Below are positions 17,982 through 27,234 of a stretch of DNA of 64,000 nucleotides, piece by piece. The position numbers were made by a program, and so were the translations under genes. This stretch comes from Antrihabitans stalagmiti. GTDB lineage: Bacteria > Actinomycetota > Actinomycetes > Mycobacteriales > Mycobacteriaceae. The DNA lies in contig NZ_JAEMNV010000009.1 of assembly GCF_016482825.1 (NCBI RefSeq), positions 1 through 64,000 on the forward strand, read 5' to 3'. Every line of letters starts with the position of its first letter. Positions within the stretch are counted from its first letter, which is position 1. The notes beneath the pieces were generated by a model. The model had not been told where the DNA came from. It searched no databases and saw only the letters and a program-made list of their open reading frames with translations.

Positions 17982-18803
17982 CTACCTGCGTAGATCGTCG
18001 ACGACGGCGTCGCTGAGATCGGGCCACACAGTCTTCGCCCAGTCACCGAAAGCACGATCGGTCAGTACAACGCACGCGGCGGCGAGCGCTGGGTCGACCC
18101 ACAGGAACGTTCCGGACTGCCCGAAGTGCCCGTAGGTTTGCTTCGAATTTGCCTCGCCGGTCCAATGTGGAGCCTTGCCGTCCTTGAGTTCGAACCCGAG
18201 GCCCCAGTCGTTCGGCCGCTGCGGTCCGAAGCCAGGCAGCACGCCGGCGAGATCGGGAAACTGCAGCGACGTCGCGTCGTATGCCGTCGCGGGATCGATC
18301 AGTGTCGGCGACACGAGCTCGCTCGCGAATCTGGACAGGTCCCCGACCGTCGATTCGGCACCGTGCCCAGCCGGACCGCTCAGGACGGAACTGTTCATGC
18401 CGAGTGGGACGAAAACAGCCTCGTGCAGATACTCGGCGAAGGCGATCGACGTCTTCTCCTCGACGAAGTCCGCGAGAACCTCGAAACCGGCGCTCGAGTA
18501 GATCCGCCGGGTACCAGGTTCGGCCTGGACCCGGTTCTGATCGAACGCGAGGCCCGATGCGTGGGCAAGCAGATGACGGACCGTACTACCGGCAGGACCA
18601 GCGGGGTCATCGAGTTCGAACGCGCCCTCTTCGACGGCGATCAACGTCGCGTAGGCCACAAGCGGCTTCGTGACCGAGGCGAGTGTGTACACCCGGTCCA
18701 CGTCACCTGCAGTGCCCTGCACCCCAGCTGCAGTGACCACCGCCGCCGCTGCGTTGTCGACGGGCCACCGACCGATCTGTTCCAGACTGCGCACGCCTGC
18801 CAC
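17982..18803 (-). CDS. Serine hydrolase of the beta-lactamase (class C/penicillin-binding) fold
   Basis: About 273 aa from a GTG at 18803 (GTG 18794 is an alternative); the same frame continues to 19835 but that part is the antisense of the neighbouring gene. The active-site serine is in SVTK (YTLASVTKPL, S-x-x-K), followed by RRIYSSAG as the Y-x-S/N element and HFGQSG in place of the K/H-T/S-G motif. There is no signal peptide, so it is likely a cytoplasmic esterase or peptidase-like enzyme rather than a secreted beta-lactamase. It is divergent from a second enzyme of the same fold, with only 36 bp between the two starts. Confidence 0.85.
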   Translation of the reverse strand: MAGVRSLEQIGRWPVDNAAAAVVTAAGVQGTAGDVDRVYTLASVTKPLVAYATLIAVEEGAFELDDPAGPAGSTVRHLLAHASGLAFDQNRVQAEPGTRRIYSSAGFEVLADFVEEKTSIAFAEYLHEAVFVPLGMNSSVLSGPAGHGAESTVGDLSRFASELVSPTLIDPATAYDATSLQFPDLAGVLPGFGPQRPNDWGLGFELKDGKAPHWTGEANSKQTYGHFGQSGTFLWVDPALAAACVVLTDRAFGDWAKTVWPDLSDAVVDDLRR

Positions 18804-18839
18804 CCTACGGCTGCGACGACGGGAATAGACTCCCGCGTC

Positions 18840-20045
18840 ATGGCTATGACAGCGACCTCGGTGACCATCCACGGCGATGTCGACGAGGGTTTCGGCGGTG
18901 TCGCAGACGCTTTTCGGCGGAACTTCACGACCCACGGTGAGATCGGGGCATGCGTCGCGGTGTACCGAGACGACAAACTTGTCGTCGACCTGTGGGCAGG
19001 ACATCGCGACCGCCGCCGCAAGGTCGAGTGGGAACGCGACACCATCGCGCCGCTGTTCTCGTCCACCAAGGGCATGGCTGCGTTCACGATCGCGGCAGCT
19101 GTGTCCGCGGGCCTGCTCGACTACGACGAGCGCGTCGCGCACTACTGGCCCGAATTCGCTGCCAACGGCAAGGACGAGGTGACAGTTCGGCAGCTGATCG
19201 ACCATCAGGCCGGGCTGTCCGGACTCGATGTGGACCTCCGGCTCGACGATCTCCTCGACCTCGACGCACTCGCCCCGATCCTTGCCGCCCAGAAGCCGGC
19301 GTGGCGGCCCGGCACCAAGCACGGCTACCACGCCATCACTCTCGGGTTCTACGAGGGCGAATTGATCAGGCGCGTGGATCCCGAACACCGTTCCCTCGGC
19401 CGATATTTCGCCGAAGAGATCGCGGCGCCACTCGGCCTCGACTTCTTCATCGGCTACCCCGAGTCCGAAGGACTCGAACGGGTGGCGGCGTTGTCGGCAA
19501 CGCGTGGTCTCGATGTCGCTCGGTACGAACGCGACCTGCCGGTGCGAATCGGCATCGACCTTTTCCGCAAGAGCGGGCTCGCCTATCGCGCGTTGTCCAA
19601 TCCGAATATCGGTGCGCCCGAACGCGCAGCGCGCCAGAAGTTTCTGACCCCCGAGATTCCGGCGTCCAACGGCGTCGGCAATGCGCGAGCACTTGCTACG
19701 GCCTACGGTGCCGCAGCGACGGGGCGGTCGGAACTGCCTGTGTCGGCCGAGGTATTGGCAGAACTCGGTGAACCAGGAAGGGACGGAACGGTTCCCGCGC
19801 ACGACCTCGTGCTCTACACCGACAGCCGCTACCATCTCGGTTTCCGGAAGTCGAGTCCAGCGTTTGCCTTCGGCTCACCCGATCATCGGGCCTACGGAAC
19901 GACCGGCCTCGGTGGGTCGTTCGGTTTCGCCGACCCGACAACCGGACTCGGCTTCGGGTACGTCATGAATCGGTTGGGCCTGGCAATTCTCGACGATGTG
20001 CGCAGCCGGAATCTTCGAACGGCGGTCTTCCGCGCATTGGCATAG
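18840..20045 (+). CDS. Beta-lactamase-fold serine esterase (EstB/class C-like)
   Basis: 401 aa from the ATG at 18840 (ATG 18846 is also possible). The nucleophile is in SSTKG (LFSSTKGMAAF), with HGYHAITLGFYEGELI containing the catalytic tyrosine region, and TTGLGGSFGFADP near the C-terminus as the third motif. The pattern, together with the early ACVAVYRDDKLVVDLWAGHRD strand, matches the esterase/carboxylesterase branch of class C beta-lactamases (EstB type, family VIII), which hydrolyse short-chain esters. No signal peptide. Divergently paired with the smaller homologous-fold enzyme at 17982-18803. Confidence 0.88.
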   Translation: MAMTATSVTIHGDVDEGFGGVADAFRRNFTTHGEIGACVAVYRDDKLVVDLWAGHRDRRRKVEWERDTIAPLFSSTKGMAAFTIAAAVSAGLLDYDERVAHYWPEFAANGKDEVTVRQLIDHQAGLSGLDVDLRLDDLLDLDALAPILAAQKPAWRPGTKHGYHAITLGFYEGELIRRVDPEHRSLGRYFAEEIAAPLGLDFFIGYPESEGLERVAALSATRGLDVARYERDLPVRIGIDLFRKSGLAYRALSNPNIGAPERAARQKFLTPEIPASNGVGNARALATAYGAAATGRSELPVSAEVLAELGEPGRDGTVPAHDLVLYTDSRYHLGFRKSSPAFAFGSPDHRAYGTTGLGGSFGFADPTTGLGFGYVMNRLGLAILDDVRSRNLRTAVFRALA

Positions 20046-20108
20046 CGGACACGGCAGTCGCGCCTTACAATCTGCGCTGTCGGGCCGCTGCGTCGGAAGG
20101 CACCTTTC

Positions 20109-20900
20109 GTGAAAACCGTGGGTACTGTGATCGACAAAGTTCTTGCCAATCCCATTGCAGGACTTGCTCCGTGGATCGTCTACAGCCTCGTCGAGGGCGA
20201 GGGCAGGCTCGAACTGTCCGCATCTCTCGCCTTCGGTGTTGCACTGGCCATTCTGCTGATCAACTGGCTCCGGGGTAGCGCGCCCAAGTTGCTCGAATAC
20301 GCCGACGTCGTATTCTTCGGCGGGGTCGCACTTTTCGTCGCGGTAGCAACGGACGGCCAACGCGATTGGCTCGAGTTGTGGGGCGGTGAAATCGCCAATC
20401 TTGCCCTTGTCGTGATTTCGGTGGGCTCCATTCTGATCCGCAAACCGTTCACGTTGGCGTACGCCAAAGAGGAAACTCCCGAAGAGTACTGGGACACACC
20501 GCAATTCCTGCGAGCGAACTACATCATCACCGGGGCGTGGGCGCTCGCCTTCATCGTCGAGGCTGCGTCAGGTTGGTACGGCGACGCAGTCCTGCACAAC
20601 TCGGACAACATCTGGACCGGCTGGGTCGTGCAGACAGCGGCTCTGCTGATCGCAGTGCAGTTCACACTCTGGTACCCGGCACGAGTCGAAGCCCAAGGTG
20701 CGATCGCGGCGGGCGAATCAACGACTCCCCCACCACCGATCACGGCCTTCTTCGCTCAGATCACTCCCCTGCTCGCTGTCGCCGGCATCATCGCGCTCTT
20801 CGTCGGCGATGTGCCGGTGTGGGTCGGCGTCGCTTTGATCGTCGTCGGTGTCGGGCTCACCAAGGCCCTGTCTTCGCCGAAGCCCGTCGTCGCGGCCTGA
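20109..20900 (+). CDS. Polytopic membrane protein, unknown function
   Basis: 263 aa. Hydrophobic helices are visible at about residues 12-28, 38-54, 64-80, 93-108, 137-155, 168-185, 215-232 and 235-252, so seven or eight membrane spans. A conserved-looking cytoplasmic segment IRKPFTLAYAKEETPEEYWDTPQF separates the two halves; the same kind of segment occurs in septation-protein-A-like (IspZ) membrane proteins, but I would not assign that name on this basis. The ATG follows GGAAGGCACC at a workable distance. It runs convergently into the alcohol dehydrogenase gene (3 bp between stops). Confidence 0.7.
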   Translation: MKTVGTVIDKVLANPIAGLAPWIVYSLVEGEGRLELSASLAFGVALAILLINWLRGSAPKLLEYADVVFFGGVALFVAVATDGQRDWLELWGGEIANLALVVISVGSILIRKPFTLAYAKEETPEEYWDTPQFLRANYIITGAWALAFIVEAASGWYGDAVLHNSDNIWTGWVVQTAALLIAVQFTLWYPARVEAQGAIAAGESTTPPPPITAFFAQITPLLAVAGIIALFVGDVPVWVGVALIVVGVGLTKALSSPKPVVAA

Positions 20901-20903
20901 GCG

Positions 20904-22034
20904 CTACCGGTCGGCGTCCGTGTACTTGATGACACCGCGGATGTTGCGACCTTCGAGCATGTCCTTGTAGCCCTCGTTGATCTCGTCGAGGGAGTAGGTC
21001 CTGGTGATCATGTCGTCGAGATTGAGCTGACCCGACTTGTACAGGCGCAGCAGCCGAGGAATGTCCTTGCGCGCGTTGCCACCTCCGAAGATGGCGCCCT
21101 GCACACGCTTCTGCAGCATTGCCAGCAGGAAGTTGTTCTGCTTGACGTCGAAATCGATCATGTGACCCATCGCCGTGACAACGCAGGTGCCCGCCTTGCT
21201 TGTCAGCGTCAACGTCGGCTCGACCAATTCGCCCTTCATCTCACCGACCGTGATGATCGACTTCTCCGCCATCCGCCCCTCGGTCAACTCCATGACCGGG
21301 ACGATCGCCGATTCGACGTTCTCGAACGTGTGCGTCGCGCCGAATTTCATGGCCATCTCCCGTTTCCACGGCAGCGGATCGATGGCGATGACGTTCGTGG
21401 CACCGGACAGCACGGCACCCTGCAGTGCGCTCATCCCGACACCACCGATACCGACGATCACGGTTGTATCGCCCGGCATCACGTTGGCGACGTTCGTCGC
21501 AGAGCCGAATCCGGTCGGAACGCCACAACCGACGAGGCACGCGACCTCGAAGGGAACCGTCGGATCGATTTTCACGACCGACGTGTGATGGACGGTCATG
21601 TACGGCGAGAACGTGCCGAGCAAGCACATCGGGATGACGTTCTGGCCGCGGGCCTGAATTCGATAGGTGCCGTCGCTGATCGCGAGGCCGGACAGCAGTC
21701 CGGCGCCGAGGTCGCACAGTGCCATCTGGCCACTCACACACGCGGGACAGCGACCGCACGCCGGAATGAACGACAGCACAACGTGATCGCCGATCGCGAG
21801 GTCCGCAGGCACCCCCGGCCCGAGTTTGGTGATGACGCCGGCGCCTTCGTGCCCGCCCATCACGGGGAACGACGGCATCGGCGTCGCTCCGGTGACGATG
21901 TGGTGATCCGAGTGGCACATTCCAGCGGCTTCGAGCTGGATCTGCACTTCGCCGGCGACCGGCTCGCCGATTTCGATTTCCTCGACCGACCACTGCTCGC
22001 CGAGCCCCCACAGAACAGCGCCCTTGGTTTTCAT
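20904..22034 (-). CDS. NDMA-dependent (zinc) alcohol dehydrogenase
   Basis: 376 aa class of medium-chain zinc dehydrogenase; start at ATG 22034 (MKTKGAVLWG), with GAGG nine bases upstream, not at the open-frame start 22079. Catalytic zinc ligands lie in AGMCHSDHH and GGHEGAG; the structural zinc set is CGRCPACVSGQMALC; the Rossmann motif is VGIGGVGMSALQGA. The MKTKGAVLW start and the length place it with the actinobacterial N,N-dimethyl-4-nitrosoaniline-dependent enzymes, which hold NAD(H) tightly and act on alcohols and formaldehyde-type substrates. The two following genes on the same strand start upstream of it, so it may be distal in an operon with the DinB protein and phosphotransferase. 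Confidence 0.93.
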   Translation of the reverse strand: MKTKGAVLWGLGEQWSVEEIEIGEPVAGEVQIQLEAAGMCHSDHHIVTGATPMPSFPVMGGHEGAGVITKLGPGVPADLAIGDHVVLSFIPACGRCPACVSGQMALCDLGAGLLSGLAISDGTYRIQARGQNVIPMCLLGTFSPYMTVHHTSVVKIDPTVPFEVACLVGCGVPTGFGSATNVANVMPGDTTVIVGIGGVGMSALQGAVLSGATNVIAIDPLPWKREMAMKFGATHTFENVESAIVPVMELTEGRMAEKSIITVGEMKGELVEPTLTLTSKAGTCVVTAMGHMIDFDVKQNNFLLAMLQKRVQGAIFGGGNARKDIPRLLRLYKSGQLNLDDMITRTYSLDEINEGYKDMLEGRNIRGVIKYTDADR

Positions 22035-22105
22035 TCCGTCCAGCCTCTCGTATGCATGAGCCACCATGTGACCGCTCACACATTACGTCAAAACTGAAAC
22101 ACGTT

Positions 22106-22636
22106 CTAGGGCGACTCCCCGACATCGTGCAAGTGGTGGATCGGGTCGTGCACGAAGTAGCGGGCAAGGGACTCGGCGGTGAAGTGTGCACCGTCGCTGC
22201 GGCGCGCGGATCGGTGCCGCAGTTCCGGTGCGACGCTGCCGAACGCCGTCGCGGCAACCTCCGCGGCCGCCGTCAATTCGTCGGCAACAACGGCGGGATC
22301 CTGCAGGTCGTAGCGCTCGGCAACGGCAGTCGCATCCTGATCCCAGTTGGCGAAGAGCGGATCGTCCTCGGTGAGCAGCAAGGCCAATCGCTCGGGAAAC
22401 AGGCGGAAGACGTCGCGAACGTGTGCGGCATACTCCAACGGAGACCACGTCGAATCGTTCGGCCGCTCACGGACATCGGGGCGAGCGAGCACCGCGGGCC
22501 AGGCAGCGGCGTTGCGGCGCAACAACTCCGGAATCGAATCGTAGGCAGTCGAGGCGGGATCGAAGGAACATTCCGGGCACGGACGCTCGAGGACCCAGGT
22601 CCAGTCTTTGGTTTCGGGAACGATAGCCATTGGCAC
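22106..22636 (-). CDS. DinB-like four-helix protein
   Basis: About 176 aa from GTG 22636, or 174 aa from the ATG 22630; neither has a convincing ribosome binding site. The family is recognised from its spaced metal ligands: WSPLEYAAHVRDVF supplies the first histidine and YFVHDPIHHLHDV the C-terminal histidine pair. DinB/DUF664 proteins include thiol transferases (mycothiol- and bacillithiol-dependent enzymes) and damage-inducible proteins of unclear role. Here the neighbours (phosphotransferase, alcohol dehydrogenase) give no firm clue. A cysteine pair near the N-terminus (RPCPECS) is unusual. Confidence 0.8.
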   Translation of the reverse strand: MPMAIVPETKDWTWVLERPCPECSFDPASTAYDSIPELLRRNAAAWPAVLARPDVRERPNDSTWSPLEYAAHVRDVFRLFPERLALLLTEDDPLFANWDQDATAVAERYDLQDPAVVADELTAAAEVAATAFGSVAPELRHRSARRSDGAHFTAESLARYFVHDPIHHLHDVGESP

Positions 22637-22708
22637 AGAATAGATTTCGACTCCACTGCCGCGCCATCAACAATCGGCCAGCCAACGACGATATCGAGAC
22701 AAACCGCC

Positions 22709-23767
22709 TCACTCCAGCAGGGCCGCTGCCTTCTCGAACAGCCGGACCGTCATCGAGTGCAACAGATCGCCGACCGGCTTCGGCGCCTTTCCTGCACAGG
22801 CGCGTGCATGCGTGCCTTCGAGCACGATGCCCAGCTTGAAACAGGCAAGCACGGTGTACCAGGAGACGGCGCCAAGGTCACGATCGGAATGCTCGCCGTA
22901 GTGCGCGATCAATTCGGCCGGTGTCGCCAGACCGCCTGCAGTCGAGAGCGCACCGACAAGGGCATTCAACTCCGACCCGTCGGGCCACGTTGCGAGCAAC
23001 CAACCGAGATCGAGGAGCGGATCGCCGATCGTCGACATCTCCCAGTCGACCAACGCCGCAAGTTCGGGTCCGTCGTAGCGGAACATCATGTTGGCGAGGT
23101 GGCAGTCGCCGTGCAGGATGCCGGGCGTCCACTGCGCCGGGCGGTGCTGTTCCAGCCACGCGGCGACCTTGTCGACCCCTGGGATGTCCGGACCCGGATA
23201 GCCGTCGTTGCGACTGTAGGACTCCAGCTCCGACAGCCACCTCGGCACCTGGCGTTCCAGGAAGCCATCGGGTCGGCCGTAGTCGCCGAGGCCGATCGCC
23301 TCGTAGTCGATGTTGCCGAGTTGTGCGAGCGCCGCTGCGGCGGACAGTCCCATCCCGTGTCGGATCGACGCATCGGAGGCATGCAGATCCGGCAACCCGA
23401 CCGCCGGGCTGAATCCCTCGATGGGTTCCATCAGGTAGAACACCGCGCCGCCGAGAACGGTCTCGTCGGTGCATGCCGCGATGAGCCCGGGTGCGGGAAC
23501 AGCGGTGTCGTTGAGGGCCGCGAGCAAACGTGACTCGCGGCGCAAGACCTCGTTGCTCTTCGCCCTCAGGTGCCGCGGCGGTCTACGCAGAACGAACTCC
23601 CGCCCGCCTCGGGTGAACCGCAGCAGGACGTTCTGTGTCCCGCCGCCGATCGTTGCGACGTCGGTGAACGGTCCGGTTTCCAGACCTTGCGACTCCATCC
23701 AATCACCGACGACGGCGAAGTCGACGAGGCTCGGATCGACGTTGGTCGGCTGCGCTACATCGGGCAT
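22709..23767 (-). CDS. Phosphotransferase-family protein (APH/choline-kinase fold)
   Basis: 352 aa. The protein-kinase-like fold is clear: a nucleotide-binding N lobe with GGGTQNVLLRF and FVLRRPP, the catalytic loop HGDCHLANMMF and the metal-binding DWEMSTIGDPLLDLGW. This sequence type (RRPPxHLRAKSNEVLRRE) belongs to the actinobacterial family found with acyl-CoA dehydrogenases (FadE36-like), for which small-molecule phosphorylation of fatty-acid-derived hydroxyl substrates has been proposed but not generally shown; it is not an antibiotic-resistance enzyme by any sign here. Divergent from pabAB, 72 bp apart. Confidence 0.9.
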   Translation of the reverse strand: MPDVAQPTNVDPSLVDFAVVGDWMESQGLETGPFTDVATIGGGTQNVLLRFTRGGREFVLRRPPRHLRAKSNEVLRRESRLLAALNDTAVPAPGLIAACTDETVLGGAVFYLMEPIEGFSPAVGLPDLHASDASIRHGMGLSAAAALAQLGNIDYEAIGLGDYGRPDGFLERQVPRWLSELESYSRNDGYPGPDIPGVDKVAAWLEQHRPAQWTPGILHGDCHLANMMFRYDGPELAALVDWEMSTIGDPLLDLGWLLATWPDGSELNALVGALSTAGGLATPAELIAHYGEHSDRDLGAVSWYTVLACFKLGIVLEGTHARACAGKAPKPVGDLLHSMTVRLFEKAAALLE

Positions 23768-23839
23768 CAGGCCATTGTGCAGGACGCCACGGCGAGCCCA
23801 CCGGTGGAGTCTGCGAAAATTCGACAGTCACCGAAGAAG

Positions 23840-25969
23840 ATGAGTGAGCCATTGCGGACGCTGCTGATCGACAACTACGACTCGTTCACGTACAACCTGT
23901 TCCAGCTGCTCAGTGTCGTGAACGGCACCGAGCCGGTTGTCGTGCGCAACGACGAAGTCGACGGTATCGCGGCGCTCGGTCTCGCCGCCTACGACAACAT
24001 CGTCATCTCACCGGGACCCGGACACCCCTCGGTACCAAGAGATTTCGGCGTCTCGGCCGACCTCATCCGCTACGCCGACCTACCCCTGCTCGGCGTCTGC
24101 CTCGGCCATCAGGGCATCGTGGTCGACGAGGGCGGCACCGTTGCCGCCGCGCCGACCCCGCGCCACGGTTACGTCGAACGGATTCACCACACCGGCACCG
24201 AACTGTTTGCCGAACTCCCCCAAGACTTTTCGGTCGTTCGGTATCACTCGCTCGCGGCAGCCGTCCCGCTTCCGGATTCGCTCGAAGCGACGGCCTGGGC
24301 ACCGGACGGCGTAGTTATGGCTCTCCGGCACCGCACCAAGCCTCGCTGGGGCGTGCAGTTTCATCCCGAGTCGGTCGCGTCGGAACACGGAACGACGTTG
24401 CTGCGCAACTTCGCTGACCTGACTCGCACGCGACGAGTCACCCGACCTTCGATCGCCATTCGTCCCGAACAAATTGCGCCGGTGCTGATTCCGCATCCGC
24501 ACGCGTCTGCTTACCGACTCAACGTCGCGGTCATAGACCGCGCCGTCGAAACCGAGGGCGCGTTTCTTCGCCTGTATTCTGCTGCCGCACATGCATTTTG
24601 GCTCGACAGCGAACACGTCGAACCCGGGTTGGATCGATTCTCCTTCCTCGGCGACGCTTCCGGACCGCTTGCCGAACTGGTTCGCTACGACGTCGGCGAC
24701 GGGAGTGTGAGCGTCGAGACCACAGCCGGTCGCACAACCGTCGCAGGGACCGTCTTCGACTATCTGCGGCAACGGCGGATCGGAAAGCCGACCGACCTAC
24801 CGTTCGACTTCACCTGTGGCTACGTCGGCTATTTCGGCTACGAACTCCGCGCCGATGTCGGTCCGGCGGGGCAGCACCGCGCCGACACTCCGGACTCGCA
24901 GTGGATCTTCGCCGACCGCATGATCGCTGTCGACCACGAGGACAACGCGACGTATCTGCTTGCGCTCGACGACGGTGGCGACAGCGGCAGCGCAGGGTCC
25001 GCGGCAGCGCAACAGTGGCTGTCGGAGACACGCGCGCTGTTGGCGACGGTACCGACCTGGCTGGAGCCGACCGGGCTGTCCCGGTCCGTCGACGTCGCGG
25101 CCGCAGAGCAGACGCTCGTGCGCGACCATTCCCGCTACCTCGCAGACATCGCGATCTGTCAGGAGAAGCTGCGAGCAGGCGAATCGTACGAGGTGTGCCT
25201 GACGAACAGTTCTCGCGTGCCTGCCACCGGCAACGGGCTAGGCCTGTATCGCGTACTTCGCCGCTGCAACCCGGCACCGTACGGCGCGTATCTCCGCCTG
25301 GCGGGCTGCGAAGTAGCGTGCTCGTCGCCCGAACGTTTCCTCAAGGTCGACCGCAATCGAATGGTCGAGAGCAAACCGATCAAAGGTACGGCAGCGCGCG
25401 GTGCCACCACCTTCGACGACGACCGGCTACGCGACGAACTGGCATCGAGCAGTAAGACGCGCGCCGAGAACCTGATGATCGTCGATCTGCTGCGCAACGA
25501 CCTCGGCAAGGTGTGCGAGATCGGTAGCGTGCACGTTCCCAAGTTGATGGTCACCGAGACCTACCGGACCATGCACCAACTGGTGTCGACAGTGCGCGGG
25601 ACGTTGCGCCGGGATGTCGACGTCGTCGATTGTGTCGAAGCCTGTTTTCCCGGCGGTTCGATGACCGGTGCACCGAAGCTGCGAACGATGGAGATCATCG
25701 ACGGCCTGGAGACGGAGGCGCGCGGCATCTACTCGGGCGCGATCGGCTTCCTCGGACTCGACGGAACAGCGGACCTCAATGTCGTCATCCGGACCGCCGT
25801 GCTCACGGACGGCGAATGGCGGATCGGCGCGGGAGGAGCCATCGTGCTCGATTCCGACGCCGAGGACGAGTACCAGGAGATGGTGCTCAAAGCTGTCGCA
25901 ACCCTGCGCGCTCACGATACGTACGGAAACGACGACCTGAGCGCCGGTGCGTATGGTGGACCCCGATGA
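23840..25969 (+). CDS. pabAB: Fused aminodeoxychorismate synthase (PabA-PabB)
   Basis: 709 aa from the ATG 23840; the open frame back to 23570 overlaps the divergent gene and is not used. Residues about 1-195 are a class I glutamine amidotransferase with Cys87 in LGVCLGHQGI and the HPES pair at FHPESVASEHG. Residues about 230-700 are the chorismate-utilising domain with the PIKGT motif (ESKPIKGTAARG), whose Lys marks PabB rather than TrpE, and GSMTGAPK near the end. It converts chorismate and glutamine to 4-amino-4-deoxychorismate for folate; fused PabAB are otherwise typical of Streptomyces antibiotic clusters and some mycolata. No pabC-like lyase is next to it. The ATGA overlap couples the next gene. 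Confidence 0.93.
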   Translation: MSEPLRTLLIDNYDSFTYNLFQLLSVVNGTEPVVVRNDEVDGIAALGLAAYDNIVISPGPGHPSVPRDFGVSADLIRYADLPLLGVCLGHQGIVVDEGGTVAAAPTPRHGYVERIHHTGTELFAELPQDFSVVRYHSLAAAVPLPDSLEATAWAPDGVVMALRHRTKPRWGVQFHPESVASEHGTTLLRNFADLTRTRRVTRPSIAIRPEQIAPVLIPHPHASAYRLNVAVIDRAVETEGAFLRLYSAAAHAFWLDSEHVEPGLDRFSFLGDASGPLAELVRYDVGDGSVSVETTAGRTTVAGTVFDYLRQRRIGKPTDLPFDFTCGYVGYFGYELRADVGPAGQHRADTPDSQWIFADRMIAVDHEDNATYLLALDDGGDSGSAGSAAAQQWLSETRALLATVPTWLEPTGLSRSVDVAAAEQTLVRDHSRYLADIAICQEKLRAGESYEVCLTNSSRVPATGNGLGLYRVLRRCNPAPYGAYLRLAGCEVACSSPERFLKVDRNRMVESKPIKGTAARGATTFDDDRLRDELASSSKTRAENLMIVDLLRNDLGKVCEIGSVHVPKLMVTETYRTMHQLVSTVRGTLRRDVDVVDCVEACFPGGSMTGAPKLRTMEIIDGLETEARGIYSGAIGFLGLDGTADLNVVIRTAVLTDGEWRIGAGGAIVLDSDAEDEYQEMVLKAVATLRAHDTYGNDDLSAGAYGGPR

Positions 25970-26757
25970 CTCTCCCACTCCTCACGCTGGAACCAACGCG
26001 TCTCGGCATGGTCGCGGCAGCGGACCAGCTCGGGTTGCTGGGTGGCCTCGAGGAGCCGAGTCAAGCGTGCCGAGCGGTATTCCTCGCCGCCGAGGTCGGG
26101 GCAATCGCGTGGGACGAAGAGGCCTGGCCGGACCTCGCGTTCGGCGTCTGGTCCGACGGAGTCGAGGCAACCACGTCGCGTCGCCGCAGGTCTGCCGATA
26201 CCCCGACCGCTGAATTGAGTACGTGGTTGCAACTGCAGCCGGAATGGCCGCAACTCGGGGGCACTGCCATCGAATGGCCGCTGCCGTCAGCGAAGGAACT
26301 GCTCGGTTTCGACGATCGGCTCCGAGCCTTGTCCTTCGCTGCGGTGGAGTCGTTCAACAGCATTCACGATCGCGCCGTGCGGATGGCCCGAGCGCTGGTC
26401 GGCGACGCTCCTCCGGTTGCGACACCCAGACCTGCGCCGCAACCCGCCCATAGCCCACGCCGCACGTTCACCGCTGCGGGAGTCGCCGGCTCGGAACACG
26501 ATGTGCCCGATGTGTTGGCGTCGCTTGCTCGGAGCGCCGAGATCAACGCGGCCGACGGCAAGAACGGCGAGAGGCCCACAGGGGTACTCGCACATCTCGG
26601 GCACGCCGTCACGGTGCTGCCGAACGGTTCCGTGCCGTTGACGGGCAACGCACATCACGGTCGATTTCTGGTAACCCTCACAGCGACCATCGAGTCGCCC
26701 GCGCACTCCGTGTCGACCAACGGTTCGATGCCACGAAACGGTTCGGCACCAACTTAG
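25966..26757 (+). CDS. Unknown protein translationally coupled to pabAB
   Basis: 263 aa; its ATG overlaps the pabAB stop (ATGA). The first 130 residues look like a compact mixed fold (MTLPLLTLEPTRLGMVAAADQLGLL, DEEAWPDLAFGVWSDGVEA, ESFNSIHDRAVRMARAL); then follows a Pro/Ala linker and a Ser/Thr/Asn-rich tail (TNGSMPRNGSAPT) that is probably disordered. No motif of aminodeoxychorismate lyase (PLP lysine, transaminase class IV) is visible, so it is not a disguised PabC. The coupling suggests a role with pabAB, but I do not recognise the family. Confidence 0.65.
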   Translation: MTLPLLTLEPTRLGMVAAADQLGLLGGLEEPSQACRAVFLAAEVGAIAWDEEAWPDLAFGVWSDGVEATTSRRRRSADTPTAELSTWLQLQPEWPQLGGTAIEWPLPSAKELLGFDDRLRALSFAAVESFNSIHDRAVRMARALVGDAPPVATPRPAPQPAHSPRRTFTAAGVAGSEHDVPDVLASLARSAEINAADGKNGERPTGVLAHLGHAVTVLPNGSVPLTGNAHHGRFLVTLTATIESPAHSVSTNGSMPRNGSAPT

Positions 26758-26764
26758 ATTCTCG

Positions 26765-27172
26765 CTAGCGTCGCCGCGGCTTCGGAGTCGGCGCCGGCGG
26801 CTCCTCGTCGAAATGCACGCCGGTGATTCGCCCGAGCGTGTCGACACCGGGAAGCCGCGCGACCAGCTTGCGGACATCTTCGGCGACGCCCGCCAACTGC
26901 TCGAGCCGAGGCATGATCTGGTCGAGCGTTGCGAACAGCGGATCGGCAAGTGCGAGAGTCCGATCCAGCCGATCGAGCGTCCTGTTGAGGCGTTCGACCG
27001 CGTTGGCGAGATTGTCGATCAGGTCCGGCATCTGCGCCGCCAGATGTACCGATGCCTGCGGTGTACGAATGGCGGTGTCGAATGCGCTCGCGGCGACGGC
27101 CTGCGCGGCCTCCACTGCAGCCTGCGCCGCGGCGAGGATGTCCGACGGATTGGGAACCTTAGGGCTCGTCAT
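26765..27172 (-). CDS. Small helical protein, unknown function
   Basis: 135 aa from the ATG 27172; the open frame to 27505 is the antisense of the FMO gene. Residues 10-40 are an Ala-rich amphipathic helix (ILAAAQAAVEAAQAVAASAFD); residues 50-105 form a heptad-like Leu pattern (LIDNLANAVERLNRTLDRLDRTLAL, MPRLEQLAGVAEDVRKLVARL) that predicts a coiled coil; the basic tail ends PKPRRR. Such phasin- or DNA-associated-looking helices are common in small actinobacterial proteins, but there is no specific family match. It is convergent with the pabAB-linked gene. Confidence 0.65.
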   Translation of the reverse strand: MTSPKVPNPSDILAAAQAAVEAAQAVAASAFDTAIRTPQASVHLAAQMPDLIDNLANAVERLNRTLDRLDRTLALADPLFATLDQIMPRLEQLAGVAEDVRKLVARLPGVDTLGRITGVHFDEEPPAPTPKPRRR

Positions 27173-27234
27173 GACATCTACTCTGCCCCACCGCGATGCA
27201 GACTGCAGCAAATTTGTAGCAAGACGTGCAGACC

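Noticed and set aside
18804-19835. Upstream extension of the smaller serine hydrolase frame
   Set aside because: It lies entirely opposite the divergent esterase gene and its first part has no lactamase-fold features; the GTG at 18803 is the sensible start.
22709-23767. Aminoglycoside resistance gene
   Set aside because: The kinase fold is that of the acyl-CoA-dehydrogenase-associated phosphotransferase family; nothing links it to antibiotics.
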